Assembly (NCBI GenBank): GCA_008933805.1
Contig: WBUH01000018.1
Location: 1 to 64,000 of the forward strand
From: Bacteroidota bacterium
GTDB taxonomy: Bacteria; Bacteroidota; Bacteroidia; UBA8524
Length of the DNA stretch: 64,000 nt
Direction of reading: 5' to 3'
Under the pieces are notes generated by a model. The model had not been told where the DNA came from and ran no database searches. It worked only from the letters and a program-made list of their open reading frames with translations. This document shows positions 52,868-61,553 of the stretch, in pieces (within the stretch, counting starts at the first letter, position 1; each line of letters starts with the position of its first letter). The position numbers and the translations under genes were made by a program.

Positions 52868-54667
52868 ATGAAAAAAACAACTCTCTTAGTGGGTACTTTG
52901 TGCTGCTTTAGCAGCCTTTTTGCCCAAAAAGACACTACTGTTTCAGTAGCAGAGGTAACGGTATCCGCCGCCCGCATTCAAGTCCCCTTGTCGCAGGCAG
53001 CGCACAGCATATCAGTTATCAGTGCGAAAGAAATCAGCAATCTGCCTGTTCAATCAGTAAGCGGATTGCTAAGCTATGTTGGCGGTATTGATGTTCGCCA
53101 ACGAGGCCCCAACGGCTCACAAGCCGATATTGGTATGCGCGGCGGCAACTTTGACCAAACCCTTGTTTTGATTGACGGGGTGAAGGTGATTGACCCTCAA
53201 ACCGGCCACCATTTGATGAACCTTCCGTTGAATGTGGACTACATTGAACGTATTGAGGTGATACGCAGCGGTGGTGCTAAAATTTACGGTGCTAATGCGT
53301 TTGGTGGAGTAATTAACATTGTAACTAAGAAAACTGAGGGCAAATCGGTTTCAGCAAAACTATTCGGGGGCGATTACGGTTTTGGCGGAGCGGATGTAAG
53401 CCTTGCTATGGGAAACTCGAAAACGCATCAAATGCTTACCGGTGGCTACACCCTTTCATCGGGCTACAGGCCGGGCAATGATTTTGGCAATGCCAGTTTG
53501 TTGTACAAACTATCTCACCAACTGAACGACAAAACAACTTTTGACTTTATGGCCAACGGCTCACAACGCAACATGGGTGCAGCCGGCTACTACGTTTTAA
53601 ACTCAACCGAGTACGAAAAAACCAACACCTTGCTCACCTACGCAAAAGTGGGGTACAAACATAAAAACCTTACCCTAAACGGGTCGGTAAGCTGGCGTTA
53701 TAACAACGACCATTACATCTACATTCGTCTAAAGCCCGAAACGTTTCAAAACCGCCACCATACCCACGTGCTAAATGCAGAAGTGCAAGGCACGTATCAA
53801 TCAAAGCTGGGTATCACAGGTTTTGGAGTAGATGCCCGACAAGATGAAATATACAGCACCAATTTAGGCCAGCGTAAACGCAATTTCTACAACCTGCACC
53901 TTGAACACCACTTTAATGTGTACGGGTTTATTATCAATCCCGGTGTAAACGTTAACTACGTAAGCACCTACAACTGGCAGGCATTCCCCGGTATCGACGT
54001 ATCAAAACAGTTTTTGCGCTACTTTACGGCTTACGCCAACACCAACAAAAGCTACCGCGTACCTACCTATACCGATTTGTACTACAAAGGCCCCAGCAAC
54101 ATCGGCAACCCCGATTTGAAGCCCGAACAAGCTTGGAACAGCGAAGCGGGCGTTAAATACGGTAAAGGTCGTTGGTTTGCACAAGCAGGTGTTTTTCACC
54201 GTCAATCGGACAACTTGATTGATTGGGTAAAAGAAACCCCGACAGCCGCCTACCAGCCCCAAAACTTCCACAAAGTTGTTTTTGAGGGAATAGAAGCCGA
54301 AGCATCGGTACAAAATGTCGGGCCTATAAAACAAATTACCATCAACTATACCGCCATTGAAGCCTCGCTGAAATTACCCGCGGGATATATCAGCCGTTAC
54401 GCATTTAACTACATTAAAAATCAGTTACAAGCACGCTTTACAGTATCGCCTGTAAAAAATCTGTTTATTACCCCCGGCTACCGCTATACCGAACGTTTGA
54501 ACATGGGTGCCTACCACTTGTTGGATGCCCGTGCCGAATACAAAATGGGTAAACACAGCGTGTTTGTTGATGTAAACAACATCACAGCAACTAAATACAC
54601 CGAAGCGGGCTTTGTGCCCATGCCCGGCCGTTGGGTTTGGGGCGGTGTAAAGATTAATTTGATGTAA
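52868..54667 (+). CDS. TonB-dependent outer-membrane receptor (BtuB-like)
   Basis: A signal peptide (MKKTTLLVGTLCCFSSLFAQ) is followed by a TonB-box-like start, a plug domain (about 50-160: AHSISVISAKEISNLPVQSVSGLLSYVGGIDVRQRGPNGSQADIGMRGGNFDQTLVLIDGVKV) and a 22-strand barrel ending W-WGGVKINLM. The plug resembles BtuB-type cobalamin or siderophore receptors. I see no cobalamin riboswitch upstream, so the substrate is open. ATG at 52868 is used because the signal peptide begins there; the 41 codons upstream lie in the apt promoter region. It is divergent from apt. Three palindromes follow the stop. Confidence 0.9.
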   Translation: MKKTTLLVGTLCCFSSLFAQKDTTVSVAEVTVSAARIQVPLSQAAHSISVISAKEISNLPVQSVSGLLSYVGGIDVRQRGPNGSQADIGMRGGNFDQTLVLIDGVKVIDPQTGHHLMNLPLNVDYIERIEVIRSGGAKIYGANAFGGVINIVTKKTEGKSVSAKLFGGDYGFGGADVSLAMGNSKTHQMLTGGYTLSSGYRPGNDFGNASLLYKLSHQLNDKTTFDFMANGSQRNMGAAGYYVLNSTEYEKTNTLLTYAKVGYKHKNLTLNGSVSWRYNNDHYIYIRLKPETFQNRHHTHVLNAEVQGTYQSKLGITGFGVDARQDEIYSTNLGQRKRNFYNLHLEHHFNVYGFIINPGVNVNYVSTYNWQAFPGIDVSKQFLRYFTAYANTNKSYRVPTYTDLYYKGPSNIGNPDLKPEQAWNSEAGVKYGKGRWFAQAGVFHRQSDNLIDWVKETPTAAYQPQNFHKVVFEGIEAEASVQNVGPIKQITINYTAIEASLKLPAGYISRYAFNYIKNQLQARFTVSPVKNLFITPGYRYTERLNMGAYHLLDARAEYKMGKHSVFVDVNNITATKYTEAGFVPMPGRWVWGGVKINLM

Positions 54668-54670
54668 TAA

Positions 54671-54686
54671 GGGGTTTGAAAACCCC
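54671..54686. repeat. Palindrome GGGGTTT-N2-AAACCCC
   Basis: Perfect 7-bp arms lie three bases after the TonB receptor stop codon. No T-run follows; it may protect the mRNA 3' end. Confidence 0.6.
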
Positions 54687-54696
54687 CGCTCTTACA

Positions 54697-54739
54697 ATTA
54701 CCATCTTGTGAAGGACTTAAGTCCTTCACAAGAGGTAAT
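54697..54739. repeat. Long palindrome with 14-bp perfect arms
   Basis: The inner arms CTTGTGAAGGACTT/AAGTCCTTCACAAG (54705-54732) are perfect and have no loop. Outer arms ATTACC/GGTAAT extend the symmetry to 43 bp. It could be a REP-like intergenic element. Confidence 0.8.
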
Positions 54740-54747
54740 CACAAAAG

Positions 54748-54767
54748 CGACAGGTTTTAACCTGTCG
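54748..54767. repeat. Palindrome CGACAGGTT-N2-AACCTGTCG
   Basis: The 9-bp arms are perfect with a 2-nt loop, the third palindrome within 100 bp. It resembles a short intergenic repeat seen in other Bacteroidota genomes; that comparison is from memory. Confidence 0.7.
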
Positions 54768-54893
54768 TGGCAAAACAATAAAACTCACTTCCGAGGCAGC
54801 AACAAATTGTGTCTTAATGCCTTTGCTGCTTTTATCGCATTCTAATACGTTGTATAAGTTGAGTTAGTTCCATTAAATTCTTAACATTGCATT

Positions 54894-56996
54894 GTGCCGC
54901 AGTTTTTAGACACTTCTATTGAATACCTTAAAGGCATCGGGCCTCAAAAAGCCGATACCCTAAAGAAAGAACTGGGCATATTTACCTACGGCGATTTATT
55001 AAACCACTTCCCCTTCCGTTATGTCGACCGCAGCCACATCTATAAAATCGGTGAGCTGAAAGGCGATTTTGCCCACATACAGGTAAAAGGCAGGTTTTCA
55101 TCCTTTACTACTGAAGGTGAGAAACAAGCCAAGCGATTGAAAGCCTTGTTTACGGACGGTACGGGCTTTATGGAAGTAGTATGGTTTAAAGGCATTAACT
55201 GGATTGAAAAATACGTGCGACCCGGCAAGGAGTACGTGTTGTTTGGCAAACCCAACGAGTTTATGGGCAAGCTAAACATCGTTCACCCCGAACTGGAAGA
55301 CGCTTCGGAGTTTTTGGCCGAAGGGAACGCAGGATTTCAGCCGGTGTACAGCACTACCGAGATACTTAAACGGAAGGGATTGGACAGCAGGGGGCTTATG
55401 AAGGCCATTAAAGTACTGATGAATGACCGTGCGTTTAAAATGGAGGAAATATTGCCGCCCGATATTCTCTCTGAATTCAGGCTAATTGACCGACATACGG
55501 CGTTTCAAAACATCCACTTCCCCACTAACGATAACGACCAACGGAAAGCCCAATTCAGGCTGAAATTTGAAGAGCTTTTCTTTTTACAACTGAAAATGCT
55601 GCGCATACGCGGAATGCGTCGTAAAGATGTGCCCGGTATTGTGTTTAGCAAGGTGGGGCATTATTTTAATACGTTTTATAACGAAGTATTGCCGTTTGAC
55701 CTTACCAATGCCCAAAAACGGGTAGTAAAAGAAATACGGCAGGATATGGGCAGCGGCAAGCAAATGAACCGACTGCTGCAAGGCGATGTAGGCAGCGGCA
55801 AAACCGTAGTTGGGTTTATGTGCATGCTGATAGCCATTGATAACGGCACACAAGCCTGCATGATGGCACCTACTGAAATATTAGCGCAGCAGCATTATAA
55901 CAACATCCGCAAGTTTGCCGAAGATTTGGGACTGAATACCGCCCTGCTAACGGGCAGTACACCACAAAAAGCCCGCAAAGAGATGCTGGCCGCCCTTGAA
56001 AACGGCACCCTGCACATATTGGTAGGTACCCACGCTTTGATTGAAGACAAAGTGAAGTTTAACAACTTAGGTCTTACCATTATTGATGAGCAACACCGTT
56101 TTGGCGTGCAGCAACGTGCAAAATTGTGGAACAAAAGCCTCAGTATGCCCCACGTATTGGTAATGACAGCAACACCCATTCCCCGAACGCTGGCTATGAC
56201 TGTCTACGGTGATTTGGACACCAGTATTATTGATGAAATGCCCGTGGGGCGTAAGCCCATTAACACTGCCCACCGATACGACAACAACCGTTTGCGGGTG
56301 TTTGGGTTTATTGAAGAAGAAATTGCCAAAGGCCGCCAAGCCTACATTGTATACCCCTTGATCGAAGAAAGCGAAAAGCTGGATTATAAAAACCTGATGG
56401 ACGGTTTTGAATCGGTTACAAGGGCGTTTCCGGCACCAAAATACCAAGTGAGCATTGTACACGGGCAAATGAAACCCGATGCCAAAGAGTTTGAAATGCA
56501 GCGGTTTAAGCGCGGCGAAACTCAAATAATGGTTGCCACTACTGTTATTGAAGTGGGTGTAGACGTACCCAACGCCAGCGTGATGGTAATTGAAAGTGCC
56601 GAACGTTTCGGGCTAAGTCAGTTGCACCAGTTACGCGGACGTGTGGGGCGCGGTGCAGAACAAAGCTATTGCATTTTGATGACCAGTCACAAACTTAGTC
56701 ACGATGCCCGTAAACGCTTAGAAACCATGGTACGCACTACCAATGGTTTTGAGATTGCCGAAGTGGATTTGCAACTGCGCGGCCCCGGTGACATTGAAGG
56801 TGTGCGCCAAAGCGGTATTGCCGATTTGAAACTTACCGACCTGAGTACTGATAAAGAGCTGGTAACCATTACTCGCCACTCAGCCGAAAAGCTGATAGAA
56901 GCCGATATGCACCTGCAACTACCCCAACACCGCCCCTTGCTTCATTTCTTGCAAAGCCGCCGCAAAGACGGGGTGAATTGGAGCAGGGTGAGTTAA
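54894..56996 (+). CDS. recG: ATP-dependent DNA helicase RecG
   Basis: RecG unwinds and reverses stalled replication forks and Holliday junctions. The N-terminal wedge domain begins IEYLKGIGPQKADTLKKELGIFTYGDLLNHFPFRYVDR. The helicase motifs follow in order: Walker A GDVGSGKT (about 297-304), IIDEQHRFGVQQR (about 396-408), VMTATPIPRTLAMTVYGDLD (about 420-440) and the C-terminal helicase part with ATTVIEVGVDVPNASVMVIE and QLHQLRGRVGRG. The length of 700 is normal. GTG at 54894 is the only plausible start and gives the expected MPQFLDTSIEYL. It is a single gene with a noncoding 230-bp upstream region full of palindromes. Confidence 0.96.
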   Translation: MPQFLDTSIEYLKGIGPQKADTLKKELGIFTYGDLLNHFPFRYVDRSHIYKIGELKGDFAHIQVKGRFSSFTTEGEKQAKRLKALFTDGTGFMEVVWFKGINWIEKYVRPGKEYVLFGKPNEFMGKLNIVHPELEDASEFLAEGNAGFQPVYSTTEILKRKGLDSRGLMKAIKVLMNDRAFKMEEILPPDILSEFRLIDRHTAFQNIHFPTNDNDQRKAQFRLKFEELFFLQLKMLRIRGMRRKDVPGIVFSKVGHYFNTFYNEVLPFDLTNAQKRVVKEIRQDMGSGKQMNRLLQGDVGSGKTVVGFMCMLIAIDNGTQACMMAPTEILAQQHYNNIRKFAEDLGLNTALLTGSTPQKARKEMLAALENGTLHILVGTHALIEDKVKFNNLGLTIIDEQHRFGVQQRAKLWNKSLSMPHVLVMTATPIPRTLAMTVYGDLDTSIIDEMPVGRKPINTAHRYDNNRLRVFGFIEEEIAKGRQAYIVYPLIEESEKLDYKNLMDGFESVTRAFPAPKYQVSIVHGQMKPDAKEFEMQRFKRGETQIMVATTVIEVGVDVPNASVMVIESAERFGLSQLHQLRGRVGRGAEQSYCILMTSHKLSHDARKRLETMVRTTNGFEIAEVDLQLRGPGDIEGVRQSGIADLKLTDLSTDKELVTITRHSAEKLIEADMHLQLPQHRPLLHFLQSRRKDGVNWSRVS

Positions 56997-57085
56997 TCCT
57001 ACTAAGTCGATTAATGTTGACATCTTGAATTCTTGTTATTTCTACTGCGCTTATTATTAGTTATTTTTATCCAAAAATTGCTTTC

Positions 57086-58462
57086 ATGCGCAAAGAAATT
57101 GATTTATACAAAAGTGATGCTATTAGTATCATTGATGAAGACAAACTCGGACGAACGTCATTTATAAATGTTGTTGCTGACTTTATTAATAGCCAAGCAA
57201 CCGAAGTAAACAAGGACGGTAAAATTGAATATCGTAATTTAAAAGACCCTCTAACAATAGGCATTTATGGAAAATGGGGATATGGTAAAACGAGCATTAT
57301 CCGTTGTGTAGAAAATAAACTAAAACACTCTTTTTATACAGCCCAGTTCAATCCTTGGATGTATAACAATGAGGATGATTTGGTTAAGCATTTGTTTGAG
57401 ACTCTTGTCGCATCTATAAGCGGAACCAGTGATGCAAGGAAAAGAAAAAAATTGGTTAAGGGGATTGCAAAATACCTTCTTCATTTTACTAAAGGCATTA
57501 AGGCTGATATAAAGTTGGGAGGTTTTTTATCGCATATACAAACAACACTTGGTGTTAATTTACAAAGCATTAGTGAAGCTGCGTTAAAAGACATTGACAA
57601 AAAAGAAACCGTATACCACGTTAAAGAACAAATAAATGATGTTTTAAGGTCTTTAGCGAATCCAATTGTAGTGTTTATTGACGATATCGATAGATTAAGT
57701 AAAAGCGAAGTGTATATGCTTTTCAAAACTGTTCGGCTAATTGCGGATTTCAAAAACATCATTTACGTGCTATCCTTTGATGATGAAATGGTGGCAAAAT
57801 CTATTAAAGATAACTTCGCGGGAGGCTCTGATTATGATGGGTTTCATTACATAGAAAAAATCATCGATGTACCCTTGCGTGTTCCACAAATTGACGGTCA
57901 TTTGATGGATAACTATTTCAGAGAAAAATTAGGAATATCAAGCAATGTACTTATAACAAATTTCCATAGACAATTAAACATCATTACCCATTATTTATTC
58001 GATTGTCCACGTGATTGCATTAGGGTTGCAAATTCAGTTAATCTTATGAAATCTTTTCTTAAAGACAATATTGACTATGAGGATTTAATTCTAATTGAGT
58101 CCATTAGACTTAAAGCTCCACACCTTTTCTATTATCTAACAAGATATTATAACGACATCATCGTCAATAATGACCCTTTGTATTATGGAAACACGTATAA
58201 TGTCCCAAAACAATTGGAATTAAAACTTGGCGTTGGGGGCATCACCAATAGAGCGATTTCAATGTGGCAATTCTTTTTCCGTCATTTATTACGAGTTGAT
58301 ATTATTAATAGCCTTAAAATTGAGATTCTGGATGATAATGGCCGCATATTGAAAGTTGAAGAATTTGATCAAAACTCCACACTACTTAATGATGGTAGCA
58401 ACAGGCTATACAACCCCAAGGTACTTGAGCAATATCTAAAAACGACTCTATTTTTAGATTAG
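57086..58462 (+). CDS. KAP family P-loop NTPase
   Basis: The 458-residue protein has a KAP-type NTPase core: Walker A GIYGKWGYGKTS (59-70), the family motif QFNPWMY (87-93), Walker B VVFIDDIDR (195-203) and the downstream YIEKIIDVPLRVP near 255. Unlike many KAP proteins it has no transmembrane helix inserted between the Walker motifs, so it should be cytosolic. KAP NTPases include PifA of the F plasmid, which excludes phage T7, and other members are found in defence islands. Codons are clearly richer in A+T than in recG before it and mntR after it. The stop codon lies inside the palindrome that precedes mntR. No partner gene is adjacent. Confidence 0.85.
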   Translation: MRKEIDLYKSDAISIIDEDKLGRTSFINVVADFINSQATEVNKDGKIEYRNLKDPLTIGIYGKWGYGKTSIIRCVENKLKHSFYTAQFNPWMYNNEDDLVKHLFETLVASISGTSDARKRKKLVKGIAKYLLHFTKGIKADIKLGGFLSHIQTTLGVNLQSISEAALKDIDKKETVYHVKEQINDVLRSLANPIVVFIDDIDRLSKSEVYMLFKTVRLIADFKNIIYVLSFDDEMVAKSIKDNFAGGSDYDGFHYIEKIIDVPLRVPQIDGHLMDNYFREKLGISSNVLITNFHRQLNIITHYLFDCPRDCIRVANSVNLMKSFLKDNIDYEDLILIESIRLKAPHLFYYLTRYYNDIIVNNDPLYYGNTYNVPKQLELKLGVGGITNRAISMWQFFFRHLLRVDIINSLKIEILDDNGRILKVEEFDQNSTLLNDGSNRLYNPKVLEQYLKTTLFLD

Positions 58463-58469
58463 TCTAAAA
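58452..58469. promoter_or_regulatory. DtxR/MntR-type operator
   Basis: Perfect 7-bp arms TTTTAGA and TCTAAAA surround TTAG. The core resembles the DtxR/IdeR box (TTAGG..AG.CTAA). It lies at the -33 region of the mntR promoter and includes the stop codon of the KAP gene. MntR probably represses its own operon here when Mn(II) is ample. Confidence 0.7.
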
Positions 58470-58476
58470 TTTATTT

Positions 58477-58484
58477 TATATTTG
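58477..58484 (+). promoter_or_regulatory. -7 promoter element of mntR-mntH
   Basis: TATATTTG matches TAnnTTTG exactly and ends only 4 bp before the ATG, so the transcript would begin at or next to the start codon. The mRNA is then leaderless or nearly so. Confidence 0.6.
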
Positions 58485-58488
58485 CCGC

Positions 58489-59151
58489 ATGTTTAGTTTT
58501 ACCGAAGAAAACTACCTGAAGGCAATCTTTAAACTTTCGCAGCGCGACGGTGGCAGCGAAGTTAGTACCAACGGTATTGCCGAAGAGCTTGAAACCAAAG
58601 CAGCATCGGTTACCGATATGTTGCGCAAACTATCGGAAAAAGGATTGGTGAACTACGAAAAGTACAAAGGCGTAACCCTCACCCCTGCCGGCAGGTACGT
58701 AGCGGTTACCATTATCCGTAAACACCGCTTGTGGGAAGTGTTTTTATGCAACAAACTAAAATTCAGGTGGGACGAAGTGCACGATGTAGCCGAACAACTG
58801 GAGCATATACAAAGCGATTTATTGATTGACCGCTTGGACGACTTTTTAGGTTACCCACAAAACGACCCGCACGGCGACCCTATCCCCAATAAAAAAGGAG
58901 AATTTCCTAAAGAAATGCAGATATGTGTGGCCGATGCAAAAGTGGGTACAAAATACACTATCAGCGGTGCCAGCGACGAAGACACCAGCTTTTTGAAATA
59001 CTTGGATAAACTTGAAATTACCTTAGGACTGCCGTTTGAAGTAGAAGAACGTTTTGAGTTCGACGGTTCAATGTCGGTGAAAATATCGGGCAAACGCAGC
59101 CTGCAAATCAGCAAAGAAGTAGCACAACATCTTTTTGTAACCAAGGTATGA
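58489..59151 (+). CDS. mntR: MntR/DtxR-family metal-dependent repressor
   Basis: The regulator binds Mn(II) or Fe(II) and then its operator. Residues 1-65 are the winged helix (EENYLKAIFKLSQRDGGSEVSTNGIAEELETKAASVTDMLRKLSEKGLVNYE). About 66-140 is the metal-binding and dimerisation domain (HRLWEVFLCNKLKFRWDEVHDVAEQLEHIQSDLLIDRLDDFLGYPQNDPHGDPIP). The rest (about 145-220) is the SH3-like/FeoA domain. The start at 58489 gives the standard N-terminus MFSFTEENYL. The stop overlaps the mntH start by four bases (ATGA), so the transporter is in the same operon, and the palindrome upstream is the likely operator. Confidence 0.93.
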   Translation: MFSFTEENYLKAIFKLSQRDGGSEVSTNGIAEELETKAASVTDMLRKLSEKGLVNYEKYKGVTLTPAGRYVAVTIIRKHRLWEVFLCNKLKFRWDEVHDVAEQLEHIQSDLLIDRLDDFLGYPQNDPHGDPIPNKKGEFPKEMQICVADAKVGTKYTISGASDEDTSFLKYLDKLEITLGLPFEVEERFEFDGSMSVKISGKRSLQISKEVAQHLFVTKV

Positions 59152-61031
59152 CACAGCATACTACCTCAAAATCACTCAGCGAAGTACACGGAAGTGTGGC
59201 CGTGCCTCATAAACGCGGATTTTGGAAAACCCTATTGGCATTTTTAGGCCCCGCCTACTTGGTAAGCGTAGGCTATATGGATCCCGGCAACTGGGCCACT
59301 GATTTGGCAGGCGGCAGTCAGTTTGGCTACGCCCTAATTTGGGTGCTGCTGATGAGCAACCTGATGGCTATACTATTGCAAAGCCTTAGTGCCCGTTTGG
59401 GATTAGTAAGAGGGCTTGATTTGGCGCAGGCCAGCAGGCATACGTACCCCAAATTCATCAACATCCCCCTGTATATATTGGCCGAGGTAGCCATTGCCGC
59501 CTGTGATTTAGCCGAAGTAATCGGGATGGCCATAGGATTACAACTCTTGTTTAAAATCGACTTGCTTACAGGGGTAATTATCACCCTTGCCGATACCTTC
59601 TTACTGTTATTCCTCATTAACAAAGGCATACGCAAAATGGAAGCCTTTATCGTGAGCATGATTGCCATTATCGGGGTTTCGTTTTTTATCGAGATGCTGA
59701 TAGTGAAACCCAACGCCTCCGAATTGGTACGCGGGTTTATCCCCTCATTGCCCAACAGCAGCGCATTGTACATTGCCATTGGTATTATAGGAGCTACGGT
59801 GATGCCGCACAACCTGTACCTACACTCATCGTTAGTACAAACCCGCAGGTTTAACCGTGCCGATGGCGGACTGAAAAAAGCCATACGTTTCAATTTTATT
59901 GATTCGGCGGTAGCCCTTAACCTTGCACTGTTTGTCAATGCGGCCATTCTTATTTTAGCAGCTGCGGCCTTTTACAAACGAGGCCTGCACGATGTAGCCG
60001 AGATACAAGACGCTCACTTACTGCTTACCAATATCTTCGGGACGGCTGCCCCTGCCCTGTTTGCCATTGCACTGATTGCCGCCGGACAAAGCAGTACCAT
60101 TACAGGCACACTGGCCGGACAAATTGTAATGGAAGGATATTTGAACCTGCGCATCCGTCCTTGGTTGCGCCGAATACTTACCCGCTTAATCGCCATTATC
60201 CCCGCTGTTTTTACTATTGTATATTTTGGTGAAGCAGAGTTGGGTAAATTATTGATATTAAGTCAGGTAATACTAAGTTTACAATTAGGATTTGCCATCA
60301 TTCCCCTTATCCATTTTGTGAGCGATAAAACCAAAATGGGCGAGTTTGTAATTAAGCCTTGGGTAAAAATTTCGGCATGGGTGGCAGCCGCCATTATCGT
60401 AGGATTGAACGTTAAACTGGTAATTAACGAACTAAACGGCTGGATAGAAAGCGCAGGCAGCAATGCTGTTTACATTTATTTATTTGTGCTGCCCTTAGTA
60501 ATTGCAGCGGGTATTTTGCTGCTGTATATCACCTTTAGCCCGTTGTTTAAAACCGCTAAAACACTCAAAGCCACCGTACCGCACGGAAAAGCCCTTGAAT
60601 TGGGTGATTTGCAACTGAAAACCTACAAGAACATTGCCGTTACCATTGATTTCTCAGACATGGATAAAGTGGCGATTGAAAACGCTATTTCGCAAGGCGG
60701 AAAAACAGCGGCTTACACCCTGATACACATTGTAGAAAGTGCGGGAGCCAGCGTAATGGGCGAAGACATTGAAGATTTGGAAACGGGCGAGGATATTAAT
60801 AACCTGAACAGCTATTGCGCCCACCTGCAATCGCTGGGGTATAGTGCCGAAGTAAGCATTGGATATGGTAATCCAGCCAAAGCAATCTCAGAGATTGTAA
60901 ACAACTCTGCCGCCGATTTAATTGTTATGGGCGGACACGGCCATAAAACGTTTAAAGACATTTTGTTTGGGGCTACCGTAGATACAGTGCGCCACAACGT
61001 TAAAATCCCCGTGTTGGTGGTAAGGAAGTAA
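59148..61031 (+). CDS. mntH: Nramp divalent-metal transporter fused to a UspA domain
   Basis: The protein imports Mn(II) or Fe(II) with protons. The first 460 residues have eleven or so transmembrane helices with the metal-site motifs DPGN (45-48) and MPH (219-221) of the Nramp family. From about residue 485 to 627 a universal-stress-protein domain is fused (KNIAVTIDFSDMDKVAIENAI ... IVMGGHGHKTFKDILFGATVDTVRHNVKIPVLVVRK), with the G-x-G...FGAT ATP-binding-type motif. The normal Nramp length is about 420-450, so the UspA tail is an extra regulatory module. It overlaps mntR by four bases and should be under its control. Confidence 0.93.
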   Translation: MTQHTTSKSLSEVHGSVAVPHKRGFWKTLLAFLGPAYLVSVGYMDPGNWATDLAGGSQFGYALIWVLLMSNLMAILLQSLSARLGLVRGLDLAQASRHTYPKFINIPLYILAEVAIAACDLAEVIGMAIGLQLLFKIDLLTGVIITLADTFLLLFLINKGIRKMEAFIVSMIAIIGVSFFIEMLIVKPNASELVRGFIPSLPNSSALYIAIGIIGATVMPHNLYLHSSLVQTRRFNRADGGLKKAIRFNFIDSAVALNLALFVNAAILILAAAAFYKRGLHDVAEIQDAHLLLTNIFGTAAPALFAIALIAAGQSSTITGTLAGQIVMEGYLNLRIRPWLRRILTRLIAIIPAVFTIVYFGEAELGKLLILSQVILSLQLGFAIIPLIHFVSDKTKMGEFVIKPWVKISAWVAAAIIVGLNVKLVINELNGWIESAGSNAVYIYLFVLPLVIAAGILLLYITFSPLFKTAKTLKATVPHGKALELGDLQLKTYKNIAVTIDFSDMDKVAIENAISQGGKTAAYTLIHIVESAGASVMGEDIEDLETGEDINNLNSYCAHLQSLGYSAEVSIGYGNPAKAISEIVNNSAADLIVMGGHGHKTFKDILFGATVDTVRHNVKIPVLVVRK

Positions 61032-61398
61032 TCTCACCCCTAAATCCCCTAAAGGGGACTTTACGAACGACGAGCGTGTGCTGAGGTTTCCCTCCTTCGC
61101 TATAGCTTGTGAGGTTAGTAAAGAGGGGTGTTCAAACGGATTGCTTCAAAACCCAAAAGCGGTTTTTCGCAATGACGATAGGAGCGCAAGTGCGGTTGCC
61201 CTGAGCCTGTCGAAGGGTGCGGCTGCAATAGCTAAATTCTAAAAAAGAAAGCCCCCTCATCATTGCGAGGTCTCCCGAAGCAATCTTACCCCTAAATCTC
61301 CTAAAGGGGACTTTCCCCAACGACGGGTAAGTGCGGCGGTTCCCTCCTAGGGTAGGCTTGCGGGTTGGTAAGGAGAGACTAAGGGAGGTGTCAAACGG

Positions 61399-61433
61399 AT
61401 TGCTTCAAAACCCAAAAGCGGTTTTGAAGCAAT
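61399..61433. repeat. Hairpin inside the second repeat copy
   Basis: Perfect 14-bp arms ATTGCTTCAAAACC/GGTTTTGAAGCAAT enclose a 7-nt loop. In the first copy (about 61139-61174) the right arm is decayed to a TCGCAAT end. Confidence 0.75.
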
Positions 61434-61519
61434 GACGATAGACGATCGTATGTGCTGTTGCCCATCCTGAGCCTGTCGAAGGAGTGCAGTTGGCTATTGC
61501 TATTCGAGATGACTACCTA

Positions 61520-61548
61520 TGTGATGCTGAACGTGTTTCAGCATCACA
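61520..61548. repeat. Palindrome next to the alaS stop
   Basis: Perfect 12-bp arms TGTGATGCTGAA/TTCAGCATCACA enclose a 5-nt loop, 5 bp from the alaS stop codon. There is no T-run on the minus strand, so termination by it is uncertain. Confidence 0.75.
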
Positions 61549-61553
61549 ATAGA

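Larger units (their letters stand above)
61032..61553. repeat. Decayed tandem repeat block with palindromes
   Basis: Two diverged copies of a roughly 250-bp unit lie in tandem (about 61035-61245 and 61287-61500). Each has a CCTAAAGGGGACTTT segment, a TCAAACGGATTGCTTCAAAA segment, and the 17-mer CCTGAGCCTGTCGAAGG (61200-61216 and 61466-61482). The offset between copies drifts from 252 to 266 bp, so small indels have built up. No reading frame is present. Similar short segments are scattered in intergenic regions of many Bacteroidota, from memory, so this is probably a family of intergenic repeats. Confidence 0.7.

Noticed and set aside
61032-61553. CRISPR array
   Set aside because: There are only two long diverged copies, with no short direct repeats at regular spacing and no cas genes.
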